This document shows, piece after piece, positions 34,054-43,358 of a stretch of DNA of 52,209 nt. Under the pieces are notes generated by a model. It did no database searches and was not told the origin of the DNA. It saw nothing but the letters and a program-made list of their open reading frames with translations. Where the stretch lies: contig NZ_JMPI01000032.1 of the NCBI RefSeq assembly GCF_000735355.1, positions 1 through 52,209 of the forward strand. The letters run 5' to 3'. A program made the position numbers and the translations under genes. This DNA is from Buttiauxella agrestis ATCC 33320. GTDB lineage: Bacteria; Pseudomonadota; Gammaproteobacteria; Enterobacterales; Enterobacteriaceae. Position 1 is the first letter of the stretch, and each line of letters starts with the position of its first letter.

Positions 34054-34773
34054 TCAACCGTGACCGCCTAAATACGCCTTGCGCACTTCCTCATTCCCCA
34101 ACAACTCCTCACCGCTGCCGCTCAACCTGATCTGCCCGTTGGCCATCACGTAGCCCCGGTCAGACAGTTTCAGCGCGTGGTGCGCATTCTGCTCCACCAG
34201 AAAAATCGTCATGCCGTTACGCGCCAGTTCACGCAACGTCTGGAAGATTTGTTTCACCACAATCGGTGCAAGGCCCAGGCTCGGCTCGTCTAAAAGTAAT
34301 AATTTAGGGCGGCTCATCAGTGCACGCGCTATCGCCAGCATTTGCTGTTCGCCACCGGACATCGTCATCGCCCGCTGTTTGCGGCGCTCTTTCAAACGTG
34401 GGAACAGATCAAACATGGTTTGCAGATCCTGCGCGGCGTATCGGTCCCCGATGGGGATCGTGCCCATCAGCAAGTTTTCTTCAACCGTCATATCCGGGAA
34501 AATGCGTCGCCCTTCCGGTGCCTGCGCAATGCCGCCGGATGCCACGAAATGGGTCGATTTATGGCTGATGTCGTCGCCGCGAAACAGGATTTGCCCGCCA
34601 CGAATGCGCGGCTGGCCAAAGATCGACATCAACAACGTCGATTTCCCCGCCCCGTTTGCGCCAATCAGCGCCACGGTTTCCCCTTCGTTAACCTGCAACG
34701 AAACCTGTTTTAGCGCCTGAATGGCACCGTAAAACACGTCCACATTGCGAAACTCCAGCATCGCCTCACTCAT
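34054..34773 (-). CDS. livF: Branched-chain amino-acid ABC ATPase LivF
   Basis: 239 residues (E. coli LivF 237). Walker A GANGAGKST, signature MSGGEQQM, Walker B LLLLDEP. Second ATPase of the LIV transporter, on the cytoplasmic face. Overlaps livG by 4 bp (ATGA). Confidence 0.94.
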   Translation of the reverse strand: MSEAMLEFRNVDVFYGAIQALKQVSLQVNEGETVALIGANGAGKSTLLMSIFGQPRIRGGQILFRGDDISHKSTHFVASGGIAQAPEGRRIFPDMTVEENLLMGTIPIGDRYAAQDLQTMFDLFPRLKERRKQRAMTMSGGEQQMLAIARALMSRPKLLLLDEPSLGLAPIVVKQIFQTLRELARNGMTIFLVEQNAHHALKLSDRGYVMANGQIRLSGSGEELLGNEEVRKAYLGGHG

Positions 34774-35645
34774 ACACTGACCTCGTCTTCGTCGGTGCCC
34801 AGATAGGCGGCAATCACTTTTTCGTCGTGTTGGATTTGCTCAGGTTTACCCTCGGCAATCACATCCCCGTGGTCGAGCACGATAATGTGGTCGGAAATTT
34901 CCATCACCATGCCCATATCGTGTTCAATCAGTAAAACGGTAATGTCGTGATGGTCACGCAGGAAACGGATAATTTTACTCAGCGTACGCGTTTCCACCGG
35001 GTTCAGACCCGCCGCCGGTTCATCCAGGCAGATCATCTCCGGCGCGGTGCACATCGCCCTGGCAATTTCGAGCCGCCGCTGTTGCCCGTAAGACATCTCC
35101 CCAGCAAGGCGATTTGCGCAATCCACCAGCTCAACTACTTCAAGCCAGTAAAATGCACGATCCAGCGCGCGGCTTTCGGCGCGGCGATAGGCGGGCGTGT
35201 TCAGCACCCCGGCGAGTAAATTGCGGTTCACCTGCATATGCTGCGCCACCAGCAGGTTTTCCACTACCGACATTTCGCGGAATAAACGGATATTCTGAAA
35301 GGTCCGCGCAAGACCTGCGCGGTTCACCAGATGCGTGCCGCCGAACATTTTGTAGAACAGACGCGAGCCCAATTGCGCCGGGTTTATCCAGTCACCGGGC
35401 TGGAATTTCTGCCCGAGTATCTGAATCACATTGGTGGTTTTGTCGCGCGTATTGAACAAAATATTGCCGCCTGAGGCCTTGTAAAACCCCGTCAGACAGT
35501 TAAAAACCGTGGTTTTGCCCGCGCCATTGGGGCCGATCAGCGCGGTAATCGAGCCGCGCCGCACTTCAAGATTCACATCGTTCAGCGCCTTTATGCCGCC
35601 AAAATGCATCATTAAATGTTCAACGCTTAAAATCATTTCGCTCAT
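34770..35645 (-). CDS. livG: Branched-chain amino-acid ABC ATPase LivG
   Basis: 291 residues, longer than E. coli LivG (255) by an insertion at about residues 67-105 (NTRDKTTNV...FYKMFGG), which is unlike the E. coli LivG of the rpoH locus and marks this as a second, paralogous LIV system. Walker A GPNGAGKTT, signature MSYGQQRR, Walker B MICLDEP and H-loop IEHD. Overlaps livM and livF by 4 bp each. Confidence 0.94.
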   Translation of the reverse strand: MSEMILSVEHLMMHFGGIKALNDVNLEVRRGSITALIGPNGAGKTTVFNCLTGFYKASGGNILFNTRDKTTNVIQILGQKFQPGDWINPAQLGSRLFYKMFGGTHLVNRAGLARTFQNIRLFREMSVVENLLVAQHMQVNRNLLAGVLNTPAYRRAESRALDRAFYWLEVVELVDCANRLAGEMSYGQQRRLEIARAMCTAPEMICLDEPAAGLNPVETRTLSKIIRFLRDHHDITVLLIEHDMGMVMEISDHIIVLDHGDVIAEGKPEQIQHDEKVIAAYLGTDEDEVSV

Positions 35646-36934
35646 GGCGCCACTCCCTTTCGCACCACATAGCCGCTGCGGTTGATGCGAATCAGGCCGC
35701 GTGGCCGCCAGATCATCATCACCACCATCAACATGCCAAACAGCAGCACGCGATACTCTGCGAAACTGCGCAGTAGTTCCGGCGTCACCGTCAGCACAAA
35801 TGCCGCCAGCACCACGCCAATGGTCGAGCCCATTCCGCCGAGGACGACAATGGCGAGAATCAATGCCGATTCAAAGAAAGTGAACGATGTCGGGTTAACA
35901 AAGCCCTGATAAGTGGCGAAGAAAACGCCGGCAATCCCTGCGGTGGAAGCGCCGAGGGTGAAAGCAGAGAGCTTCACCAGCACGTGGTTCAGCCCCATAG
36001 ATCGACAGGCAATTTCATCTTCACGCAGCGCTTCCCAGGCACGACCAATCGGCATGCGCGTCAGGCGGTGTTTGATGTAAAGCACCAGCAACACCACCAG
36101 CACCAGAATGGCGTAGATAAAGATAAACTTCAGATTGGGGTTATAGGTGAGATGGAAGAATTCGTGGAACGGCACGCCACCTTCTTCTTTTGCCCGCCGC
36201 CCAAATTCCAGGCCAAACAGCGTGGGGGGCGGTGCGGAAATCCCGTTCGGGCCACCGGTAAACGTCAGCCAGTTATTGAGCACCAGGCGGATAATTTCCC
36301 CGAAGCCCAGCGTCACAATCGCCAGATAATCGCCATGCATACGCAACACTGGGAAACCGAGCAGCGCGCCTGCCGCCGCCGCCATCAGTGCCGAAAGCGG
36401 CAGCATCGACCAGAAACCCAAACCGAGGTACTGGTAGCCGAGCGCCAGGCCATACGCGCCTATGGCGTAAAAAGCGACGTACCCTAAGTCCAGCAATCCG
36501 GCGAGGCCAACGACGATATTTAAACCTAAACCGAGCAGAACATAGATCAGCCCGAGAATCGCCACGGTCAGCACATATTTGGTGGCAACAAACGGGAAGC
36601 AAACCGCCAGCACCAACACCAGCGGGATTATCCAGCGCAGACGACTTTTATAGTCTGGCGGGCGCACATACACGCCTGAGTTATCGGTTTCAAAGCGGCT
36701 GAGAAAGCGGGTTCCCACTCCGGTTGTCAAGAAAGCGCTCAACAGAAAACGCCCGGCCATCACCGCCGCGATAATCATCACCAGGCGCTGGCCGTCGAAG
36801 TTAAAACTGTAACCATCCAGCACCATACCGACAATCGGGCCAAAAATGATTAACGCCACCAGACCAGCGAAAACCGCATCCAGCAAGCAGCGTTTGAGGG
36901 AAAAACCTTCATGCAATACCGTTTCTGCTGTCAT
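35642..36934 (-). CDS. livM: Branched-chain amino-acid permease LivM
   Basis: 430 residues, starting MTAETVLHEG at 36934 with AGGGAG upstream; the longer frame to 36973 overlaps livH and is less likely. Multi-span permease with conserved MHGDYLAIVTLGFGEIIRL and EDEIACRSMG loops. Forms the membrane channel with LivH. 10 bp after livH. Confidence 0.93.
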   Translation of the reverse strand: MTAETVLHEGFSLKRCLLDAVFAGLVALIIFGPIVGMVLDGYSFNFDGQRLVMIIAAVMAGRFLLSAFLTTGVGTRFLSRFETDNSGVYVRPPDYKSRLRWIIPLVLVLAVCFPFVATKYVLTVAILGLIYVLLGLGLNIVVGLAGLLDLGYVAFYAIGAYGLALGYQYLGLGFWSMLPLSALMAAAAGALLGFPVLRMHGDYLAIVTLGFGEIIRLVLNNWLTFTGGPNGISAPPPTLFGLEFGRRAKEEGGVPFHEFFHLTYNPNLKFIFIYAILVLVVLLVLYIKHRLTRMPIGRAWEALREDEIACRSMGLNHVLVKLSAFTLGASTAGIAGVFFATYQGFVNPTSFTFFESALILAIVVLGGMGSTIGVVLAAFVLTVTPELLRSFAEYRVLLFGMLMVVMMIWRPRGLIRINRSGYVVRKGVAP

Positions 36935-36944
36935 TTTTTCTCCC

Positions 36945-37859
36945 TCACACTTTGGCAACGATCGGGCGACCAAGCAGCCCTTGCGGCCGGAAAATGAGGA
37001 TCACCACCAGCAACCCAAACGAGAAGACATCTTTATAATCAGAATTCACCATGCCGGAGAATTGCGCCTCGGCAATTCCCAGAATCAGGCCGCCTAACAT
37101 CGCGCCGGGTAACGAGCCAATCCCCCCGAGCACCGCCGCCGTGAACGCTTTAATGCCGATGATAAACCCGGCGTAGAAATCAAAAGTGCCGTAGTTCATG
37201 GTGATTAACACGCCCGCCAGCCCGGCCATGGACGCGCCAATCACAAACACAATCGAGATAATTCGGTCGGTGTTAATCCCCAGAATCGAGGCCATTTTGC
37301 GGTCCTGCTGCACCGCGCGGCACATGCGCCCCAGGCGTGTGTTACCGATAATCCAGGTGAGCAACAGCATGCCGGCAAACGAGGCAATCAAAATAAACAC
37401 TTTGGTGTAGGTGATTTGCACAAAACCTTCGCCAATATGGAAGCGGAACACGCCGTCAAGCATGGTTGGAATGCCCTGCTGGCGCGGCCCCTGGCTGATT
37501 TGCGCGTAGTTTTGCAGGATGAGTGACATGCCGATTGCGGAGATCAGCGGCGCTAAACGTGTGGAGTTGCGCAGCGGTTTGTAGGCGATGCGCTCAATCG
37601 TCCAGCCATAGACGCCCGTCACCACAATGGTGAATACCAGCGTGCCGAGGATTAATAGCGGGAACGAGTGAATGCCAAAGAACGACAGCAGCGCCAGGCC
37701 GATGGCGCACAGATATGCGGAGATCATATACACTTCGCCGTGTGCGAAGTTGATCATGCCAATAATGCCGTAAACCATGGTGTAGCCGATGGCTATCAAC
37801 CCGTAAACGGACCCTAGCGTTAAGCCATTTATCAATTGTTGCAGGAAGAAGGCATCCAT
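36945..37859 (-). CDS. livH: Branched-chain amino-acid permease LivH
   Basis: 304 residues (start MDAFFLQQLINGL at 37859), eight predicted membrane helices, conserved GMINFAHGEVYMISAY. Heterodimerises with LivM. A TTG 30 nt upstream is a worse start. Separated from the binding-protein gene by a BIME (37899-37989). Confidence 0.92.
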   Translation of the reverse strand: MDAFFLQQLINGLTLGSVYGLIAIGYTMVYGIIGMINFAHGEVYMISAYLCAIGLALLSFFGIHSFPLLILGTLVFTIVVTGVYGWTIERIAYKPLRNSTRLAPLISAIGMSLILQNYAQISQGPRQQGIPTMLDGVFRFHIGEGFVQITYTKVFILIASFAGMLLLTWIIGNTRLGRMCRAVQQDRKMASILGINTDRIISIVFVIGASMAGLAGVLITMNYGTFDFYAGFIIGIKAFTAAVLGGIGSLPGAMLGGLILGIAEAQFSGMVNSDYKDVFSFGLLVVILIFRPQGLLGRPIVAKV

Positions 37860-37898
37860 AGTTTGGCAGTCTCTTTTGGTGGCGGACAAACTTCTTTT

Positions 37899-37989
37899 GT
37901 AGGTCGGGTAAGCGCCGCGTCACCCGACACTTTCTCCTGCAATGACAGGCGTAAATGGTGGATGACGCTAACGCTTATCCCCCCTACAA
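37899..37989. repeat. BIME inside the liv operon
   Basis: GTAGGTCGGGTAAGCGCCGC...CACCCGAC and GGTGGATGACGCTAACGCTTA...CCCTAC flank a spacer between the binding-protein gene and livH. REP structures between such genes are known to stabilise the upstream mRNA and lower expression of downstream permease genes. Confidence 0.82.
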
Positions 37990-37998
37990 ATCCCGATA

Positions 37999-39120
37999 TT
38001 ATTGGACTTCTTTGTATTTACCCTGCGCATCCCACTGATAAACCACATAATCTGAGACTTTTAAGTCGCCCTTCTCATCCCAGGCTTTTTTACCCATCAC
38101 GGTATCCACCGGATTGGCTTTTAACCAGGCGCTGGCTTTGGCGGAATCGGTGCCGCCTGTGGCTTTGAAGGCCGCAGCAATTGCCTGAACGGATGCGTAG
38201 GAATAGAGGGTGTAGCCTTCTGGCTCGAATTTGCTGGAGCGGAATTTATCAATAACGGCTTTGCCGTCCGGGATCAAACGCGGATCTTTCCCGAAGGTCA
38301 TGTAGATACCGTTGGTGTATTGTGGGCCGCCTGCGGCTGTGACCATCTCTTCGTTTACGATACAGTCGCCGGAGAAGAATTTGGCCTGTACGCCCTGTTC
38401 ACGCATCTGGCGCACCAGCGGCCCGGCTTCCGGATGGCAACCGCCGAAGAACACCACGTCGGGTTTTTGCGCACTGATTTTAGTCACCAGCGCGTTAAAG
38501 TCTTTTTCGCCGCGCGACAAACCTTCATACATCACGTCGTTGACGCCACGTTTGGCGAGCGCGGCTTTGGTCGCATCGGCCAGCCCCTGCCCGTAAGTGT
38601 CTTTATCGTGAATGATCACCACACGTTTAGCTTTGAGCTTATCAATAATGAAATCGCTGGCGACCTTCCCTTGCTGGTCATCACGCCCGCACATGCGGAA
38701 CATATCGTTCATCTTGCGCTCGGTGATAAGCGGGTTCGTTGACCCTGGAGTGATAGCCAGGATCCCCGCGTCGTTATACACCTCGGACGCAGGCATAGTG
38801 GAAGATGAGCAGAAATGGCCAACCACAGCTTTCACTTTATCCTGATCCACCAGACGGTTAGCGACGGACACCGCCTGTTTCGGCTCACAAGCATCATCAC
38901 CCTGCACCAGTTTGATTTTTTCGCCGTTGATCCCGCCTGCGGCGTTGATGTCTTCAGCGGCCTGCGTCGCGCCATGCCAGTATTGATCGCCATAAGTGGC
39001 GTTCGGCCCGGTGAATGGCCCGGCAACACCAATCACAATATCGGCCTGGGCGGAGAACGCCGTCACCAGACAACCTGCCAACACAAGAGAAAGAGGACTT
39101 CTGATTAATTTCAGCGACAT
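37999..39120 (-). CDS. Periplasmic branched-chain amino-acid-binding protein (LivJ/LivK type)
   Basis: 373 residues starting MSLKLIRSPL at 39120 with AAGGAAC 7 nt upstream; a longer frame to 39204 is not needed. Signal peptide about 1-26, then DIVIGVAGPFTGPNATYGDQ, the LivJ/K opening. Contains a Cys pair (DACEPKQ and FCSSST) like the LIV-BP disulfide. It is the first gene of the LIV operon (binding protein, livH, livM, livG, livF), distinct from the rpoH-linked E. coli one. Specificity for Leu/Ile/Val is inferred. Confidence 0.92.
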   Translation of the reverse strand: MSLKLIRSPLSLVLAGCLVTAFSAQADIVIGVAGPFTGPNATYGDQYWHGATQAAEDINAAGGINGEKIKLVQGDDACEPKQAVSVANRLVDQDKVKAVVGHFCSSSTMPASEVYNDAGILAITPGSTNPLITERKMNDMFRMCGRDDQQGKVASDFIIDKLKAKRVVIIHDKDTYGQGLADATKAALAKRGVNDVMYEGLSRGEKDFNALVTKISAQKPDVVFFGGCHPEAGPLVRQMREQGVQAKFFSGDCIVNEEMVTAAGGPQYTNGIYMTFGKDPRLIPDGKAVIDKFRSSKFEPEGYTLYSYASVQAIAAAFKATGGTDSAKASAWLKANPVDTVMGKKAWDEKGDLKVSDYVVYQWDAQGKYKEVQ

Positions 39121-39604
39121 TTGTATGTTCCTTAGCAAAGAAGCAAAGAGGTTTATGCACAACGGTTTAAGACCATTCACAAGCAAAAACACGAACGAGT
39201 ACAAATTGGACTATCCAGACAAAATCCTGTGATTTACGGCGGGGTTTCCTTACGGGGTATCCTTACGATTTTCACGGCCCTGAACATTAAGCAAAATGGT
39301 TGCCAATGTTGTTAACCGAATGTCATTGTTTCGACATATGTCAGTATAGAGCGCGGTTGAAAGCGGCCCGGTATCACAGATTGAAATTACAGCGGGGATC
39401 ACATCTGCTTAACAATAAAGCAGAAAAGTTGAGAATTACGCCACTTTGCACCAATAAAGAACTTACTGATGAAGTGGTTAATCATGCTTAAGGAGTTGAG
39501 TTTGCGTGAAATGAGCAATGGATGATTAAGACAAGGACAATTCGCCTTAATACTCAACAAGTTGACTATAAAAAGAGCAAACAAAATTCTTTTTCGCGAA
39601 CCCT
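39121..39604. other. Gene-free upstream region of the liv operon
   Basis: No supported gene. The liv promoter must lie here on the minus strand but I cannot fix a -35/-10 pair. The right part is AT-rich DNA with no recognisable repeat; nothing joins it to the tRNA. Confidence 0.5.
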
Positions 39605-39633
39605 TTGACATGCCCCCTGCTTCTCGTTAATAT
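39605..39633 (+). promoter_or_regulatory. Promoter of tRNA-Asn copy 3
   Basis: TTGACA (39605-39610), 17 nt, TAATAT (39628-39633), GCGCCCC discriminator. Confidence 0.9.
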
Positions 39634-39650
39634 GCGCCCCGTTACACAAT

Positions 39651-39726
39651 TCCTCTGTAGTTCAGTCGGTAGAACGGCGGACTGTTAATCCGTATGTCAC
39701 TGGTTCGAGTCCAGTCAGAGGAGCCA
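39651..39726 (+). tRNA. tRNA-Asn (anticodon GTT), copy 3
   Basis: Identical 76-base gene with encoded CCA. The upstream block reads GTTACACAAT instead of GTTAACCGAT, and the downstream terminator carries compensatory changes, so this copy diverged earlier from the other two. Confidence 0.99.
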
Positions 39727-39733
39727 AATTCGA

Positions 39734-39767
39734 AAAGCCTGCTTAGGAAACTAAGCAGGCTTTTTTT
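39734..39767 (+). terminator. Terminator after tRNA-Asn copy 3
   Basis: Hairpin AAAGCCTGCTTAG / CTAAGCAGGCTTT with T-run. One C-G pair of the other copies is replaced by T-A on both arms, preserving the stem. Confidence 0.93.
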
Positions 39768-39863
39768 GTGTCTGATGATTGGGGCTAAAAGCCGAATAAC
39801 CCAATTCGCCTGTCGGTTTAAAGTTCGCTATCATCCGCTTCCACTTTCCGTCCAGGCAGTCTG

Positions 39864-40562
39864 ATGTCTACCATTATCGATAATTTTATTGCCCCGCCGT
39901 GCCATGAGCAGATTGAGACGCTCTATCAGGACGAACATCTGGTATTGATCAATAAACCTACCGGGTTACTCAGCCTCTCGGGGAAAAACCCGCAAAATCT
40001 CGATTCAGTGCATCATCGTCTGGTACAAGAATTCCCCGGCTGCACCCTGGTGCATCGCCTGGATTTCGGGACTTCCGGGCTGATGGTGATTGCGCGCAAT
40101 AAAGCTATCAACGCCGCTCTATGCCAACAATTCAGCCAGCGCGCAGTTACCAAAGCCTACAGTGCGCTGCTCTGTGGGCATGTGAGCGACAACGACGGGG
40201 TGATAGACGCCGCGATTGCCAAAGATCCGGCGCTGTTCCCGCTCATGTCGATTTGCGCCATCAACGGCAAGCCTGCACGTTCTGGCTATCGGGTCGTTGA
40301 ACGCTTTTACCGTGAGCGGGAAGACGGGGCGTTACTGCCATTGACGCGGGTAGAACTTACCCCGGAAACCGGGCGTACTCATCAACTTCGCATTCACTGC
40401 CAGCAATTGGGCCACCCTATTTTGGGCTGCGACCTATACGGCGGCCTTCTGTTGCCAGGAACTGAACACACCCCGCGGCTAATGCTGCACGCCAGTGAGC
40501 TGGATTTTGTTCATCCGGTCAGTGGTGAGTTGATTAAAGCACGCAATGCGAGTCCGTTTTGA
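39864..40562 (+). CDS. RluA-family pseudouridine synthase
   Basis: A 232-residue RluA-type synthase that converts uridine to pseudouridine in rRNA or tRNA. The catalytic Asp is in HRLDFGTSG (about residue 67), with NKPTGLLS upstream and the TGRTHQLRIHCQQLGHPILGCDLYG block downstream. E. coli RluA is 219 residues; this one differs enough that RluA, TruC or YqcB-like targets cannot be distinguished, so no symbol is given. Lies 137 bp after tRNA-Asn copy 3. Confidence 0.9.
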   Translation: MSTIIDNFIAPPCHEQIETLYQDEHLVLINKPTGLLSLSGKNPQNLDSVHHRLVQEFPGCTLVHRLDFGTSGLMVIARNKAINAALCQQFSQRAVTKAYSALLCGHVSDNDGVIDAAIAKDPALFPLMSICAINGKPARSGYRVVERFYREREDGALLPLTRVELTPETGRTHQLRIHCQQLGHPILGCDLYGGLLLPGTEHTPRLMLHASELDFVHPVSGELIKARNASPF

Positions 40563-40678
40563 GTAAGGACAAAAACTTTCACGCCACGCTCCGCCGCTTT
40601 ATCCAACGCGGCAACAATCTTCGGTGCTTTGAACTCATAAGCCATCATTTCAATCGTTTTCCACAACCCGCCTTCAAA
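40563..40678 (-). pseudogene. Remnant of a phospholipase D-like gene
   Basis: On the minus strand a stop-free stretch reads with the pattern IEMMAYEFKAPKIVAALDKAAERGVKVFVLT, which resembles the N-terminal half of PLD-like proteins (residues before the HKD motifs). It is preceded by an in-frame TGA and runs into the 3' end of the pseudouridine synthase gene, with no start, no HKD and no domain remainder. The resemblance is by eye only. Confidence 0.4.
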
Positions 40679-40976
40679 TCATGATCTTCCACGCAAGTAA
40701 ATTTTCTGATTCCTGATGTAAAAACTTTTGGAAAAAAACTGAAATTCAAGCGACATATGCAGAACTTGCTACGCTTTGGTTGAAGTTAAGCTTTCTGATA
40801 TCTCAATTTAAAAGGTCATCCCATAATTTTGGGGGGACTGCGGTTATCAAACGCTGCTATGCGTAACCTGTTGTTTATTGAGGTACGTATTCCATCCCTG
40901 AACCTGTAGCGGTGAAGTGGCCTTGCCGAAGCCAGGAATTTGAATGTTTAAATGACTATTACTTAGGGCAAAGTGG

Positions 40977-41762
40977 ATGACACTAAAAAATACAGTGCTG
41001 GTGATGGCGGGAACATTGGCGGTAATGACGGGCTATGCTAAAACGCCCACACCTGATGCTTCACAAGCCAACAATCCGCTCGCCAATATGACAGCCTTTA
41101 ATATGCAGAATTATTATATTGGTGATGTCAGTGGCTCTGATAAAGATGCAAATCAGTTCTGGTTTCGCTACGCCAAGCCCTTCTCCCTCGGGGAGAGTCA
41201 ATGGCTGCTGCGTGCGTCTTTACCCATAAATACTTACCCTTCCCCTCCTACAGGGGGGCATCAGACAGGATTAGGCGATCTTAACCTGTTTACGGCCTAC
41301 CTGATTGATACAGGAAATCCTGCAATCAGTTTCGGCATTGGCCCTCAGCTTACCGCGCCAACAGCAACTGAAAACGCTCTTGGAACGCAGAAGTGGTCTG
41401 GTGGGCTCGTGAACGTGTTATTCAATGCCAGCTCACCCGTTTTCCAGTATGGCTATCTGGCTTCCTGGCAGCATAGCTTTGCAGGAGAAGGTGACAGAGC
41501 CGATGTGAACATAGGTGCATTCCAGCCCTTCGCCTTTTATCAATTAGGGGGAGGCACCTATCTTCGTGCCGCACCGATCTGGAATTATAATTTCCAGAAT
41601 GACAGTTATGGCGTTCCGTTGGGTGTCGGTATAGGTCAGGTTATTAAGCAGAAAAAAACGGTTTATAACTTTTTTGTCGAGCCTCAATTTTCTGCCGCAG
41701 ATCATGGCCCTGGGCAGCCACAGTGGCAGGTTTTCGCTGGGTTGAATTTACAATTTCTATAG
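40977..41762 (+). CDS. Outer-membrane beta-barrel protein, phenol-degradation MetA-like family
   Basis: A 261-residue protein with a signal peptide (about 1-21) followed by alternating beta-strand segments that end in the terminal aromatic strand FAGLNLQFL, a hallmark of outer-membrane barrels. The GLGDLNLF and [13 protein letters not shown] strands resemble the PF13557 (phenol MetA degradation) group. No known substrate. It is preceded by a 300-bp gene-free stretch. Confidence 0.72.
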   Translation: MTLKNTVLVMAGTLAVMTGYAKTPTPDASQANNPLANMTAFNMQNYYIGDVSGSDKDANQFWFRYAKPFSLGESQWLLRASLPINTYPSPPTGGHQTGLGDLNLFTAYLIDTGNPAISFGIGPQLTAPTATENALGTQKWSGGLVNVLFNASSPVFQYGYLASWQHSFAGEGDRADVNIGAFQPFAFYQLGGGTYLRAAPIWNYNFQNDSYGVPLGVGIGQVIKQKKTVYNFFVEPQFSAADHGPGQPQWQVFAGLNLQFL

Positions 41763-41861
41763 CATAAATAAGCGGCTGATGACGTCCCGGCGCAAGGTTC
41801 GACATCAGAGATGAGATATCTGACGCGCTCTACAATTGAAGGGTTCGAATGACCGAAACAG

Positions 41862-42344
41862 TTAGATTGCAAGTGCTGCAAGGATTGCGGCTTCCATTTT
41901 CTCCGGGGTGGTGAACGGTGCGAAACGTTTGAGCGGTTTACCATCGCGTCCGACCAGGAACTTAGTGAAATTCCATTTAATCCGTCTACCCAGCACGCCG
42001 GGCAATTCGTTTTTCAGATAACGGAACACCGGGTGCGCTGCGGTTCCGTTGACCTCTACTTTATCGAACATCGGGAAGCTCACACCGTAGTTAATGTGAC
42101 AGGTCTGCGCGATTTCTTCTGCGCCGCCGGGTTCCTGTTTACCGAACTGGTTGCAAGGAAAACCAAGCACCACCAAACCATGAGTGGCGTACTTTTTGTA
42201 GAGTGCTTCAAGGCCAGCGTATTGTTTCGTGAAGCCGCAATGGCTGGCGGTATTCACGACCAGAACCACTTTACCTGCGTAGTCGTCCAAAGAGATAGAC
42301 TGGCCGCCCAGACTGGTGGCTGTAAGTTGATGAAAAGGGGTCAT
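41862..42344 (-). CDS. Glutathione peroxidase family protein
   Basis: A 160-residue GPx-fold thiol peroxidase with Cys36 in VNTASHCGFTKQY, GFPCNQFGKQEPG, and WNFTKFLVGRDG. Cysteine in place of selenocysteine is usual in bacteria; it probably reduces peroxides with thioredoxin or glutathione. I chose ATG at 42344 (MTPFHQL) with GAGGA upstream; the frame to 42419 is longer than the family. Confidence 0.93.
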   Translation of the reverse strand: MTPFHQLTATSLGGQSISLDDYAGKVVLVVNTASHCGFTKQYAGLEALYKKYATHGLVVLGFPCNQFGKQEPGGAEEIAQTCHINYGVSFPMFDKVEVNGTAAHPVFRYLKNELPGVLGRRIKWNFTKFLVGRDGKPLKRFAPFTTPEKMEAAILAALAI

Positions 42345-42491
42345 ATCGGAATCCTCAAAGCAGAACCTGTTGCTGAATACGCGGCAGTTCTGGTGCTCGG
42401 TGAATTGGATCTTACGCATACTAATGTGCCGTTACTTCATACTTATTTGCCGATAGGCAAACACCTGTAGATTGCACATTCTACATTTATT

Positions 42492-42640
42492 ATCTGATAT
42501 ATTAAATGTTTTACCCCCGTCCCTGCTGTATAAGAATGCGCTACTCACAAAAATGCGTTCACTACCAAAATAGTTTGGTTCTATGGGCTTGCATAATTCA
42601 TAATAAAACTTAGACTAACATCTGATATATAATTTATAAT
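42492..42640 (+). promoter_or_regulatory. AT-rich leader of the cat gene with direct repeat
   Basis: TATAAT at 42628-42633 is a good -10, though its -35 is weak. ATCTGATATAT occurs twice (42492-42502 and 42620-42630), the second just before the -10. AAAGG lies before the start codon. No attenuator leader peptide is seen. The 309-bp gene-free stretch otherwise holds nothing recognised. Confidence 0.45.
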
Positions 42641-42653
42641 AAAAGGTTAAAAA

Positions 42654-43331
42654 ATGGAAAAAACAACCCTGGAATATACACCTGTTGACTTGTCTCGTTG
42701 GGCAAGGAAGGAGCATTTTGAGGTATTCCAGTCATTTGCTCAAAGTACAATTAACCAAACTGTCCTGATAGATATTACCGAACTGCTAAAACATATAAGG
42801 GAAGCTGGCTGGAAATTTTACCCTACTATTATTTTCCTCCTTTCTAAAATCGTAAATAGTCATGCAGAGTTCCGTATGGCTATAAAGAACAATGAGCTGG
42901 TCATATGGAATGAAATTCATCCAAGCTATACTATTTTCCATAATGAAACGGAGACCTTTTCATCATTATGGAGTCACTACGATGGCAATATTCATCACTT
43001 CCAGGACATTTATTCAGAAGACGTTGCACGTTATGGTAATAACCTTTCTTATTGGCCTAAGGGGGAGTCTCGAGAAAATATCTTTTTCGTATCGGCTATT
43101 CCTTGGGTAAGTTTCACCAGTTTTAATATTAATGTTGCTAACATGCAGAACTTTTTTGCCCCCATGTTCACTCTTGGAAAATACTACAAACAAGATGGAA
43201 AAGTATTGTTGCCGCTCGCTGTTCAGGTACATCATTCCGTGTGTGATGGTTTCCATGTCGCAAGACTGATCAATGAGTTACAAGAGATGAGTGATGGCAT
43301 CAAGCACCTTTCAGAGGAACCCAATGCTTAA
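42654..43331 (+). CDS. Type-A chloramphenicol O-acetyltransferase (CatA family)
   Basis: A 225-residue acetyltransferase that inactivates chloramphenicol with acetyl-CoA. The catalytic H194 and D198 sit in HHSVCDGFH (consensus HHAVCDGFH). Length fits the family (about 213-220). The gene is AT-rich compared with neighbours and has no accompanying transposase, so it is likely an old chromosomal acquisition. The exact subtype cannot be assigned. Confidence 0.94.
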   Translation: MEKTTLEYTPVDLSRWARKEHFEVFQSFAQSTINQTVLIDITELLKHIREAGWKFYPTIIFLLSKIVNSHAEFRMAIKNNELVIWNEIHPSYTIFHNETETFSSLWSHYDGNIHHFQDIYSEDVARYGNNLSYWPKGESRENIFFVSAIPWVSFTSFNINVANMQNFFAPMFTLGKYYKQDGKVLLPLAVQVHHSVCDGFHVARLINELQEMSDGIKHLSEEPNA

Positions 43332-43358
43332 TGCACCAGTAGTCTTGAAGACCTCCAT

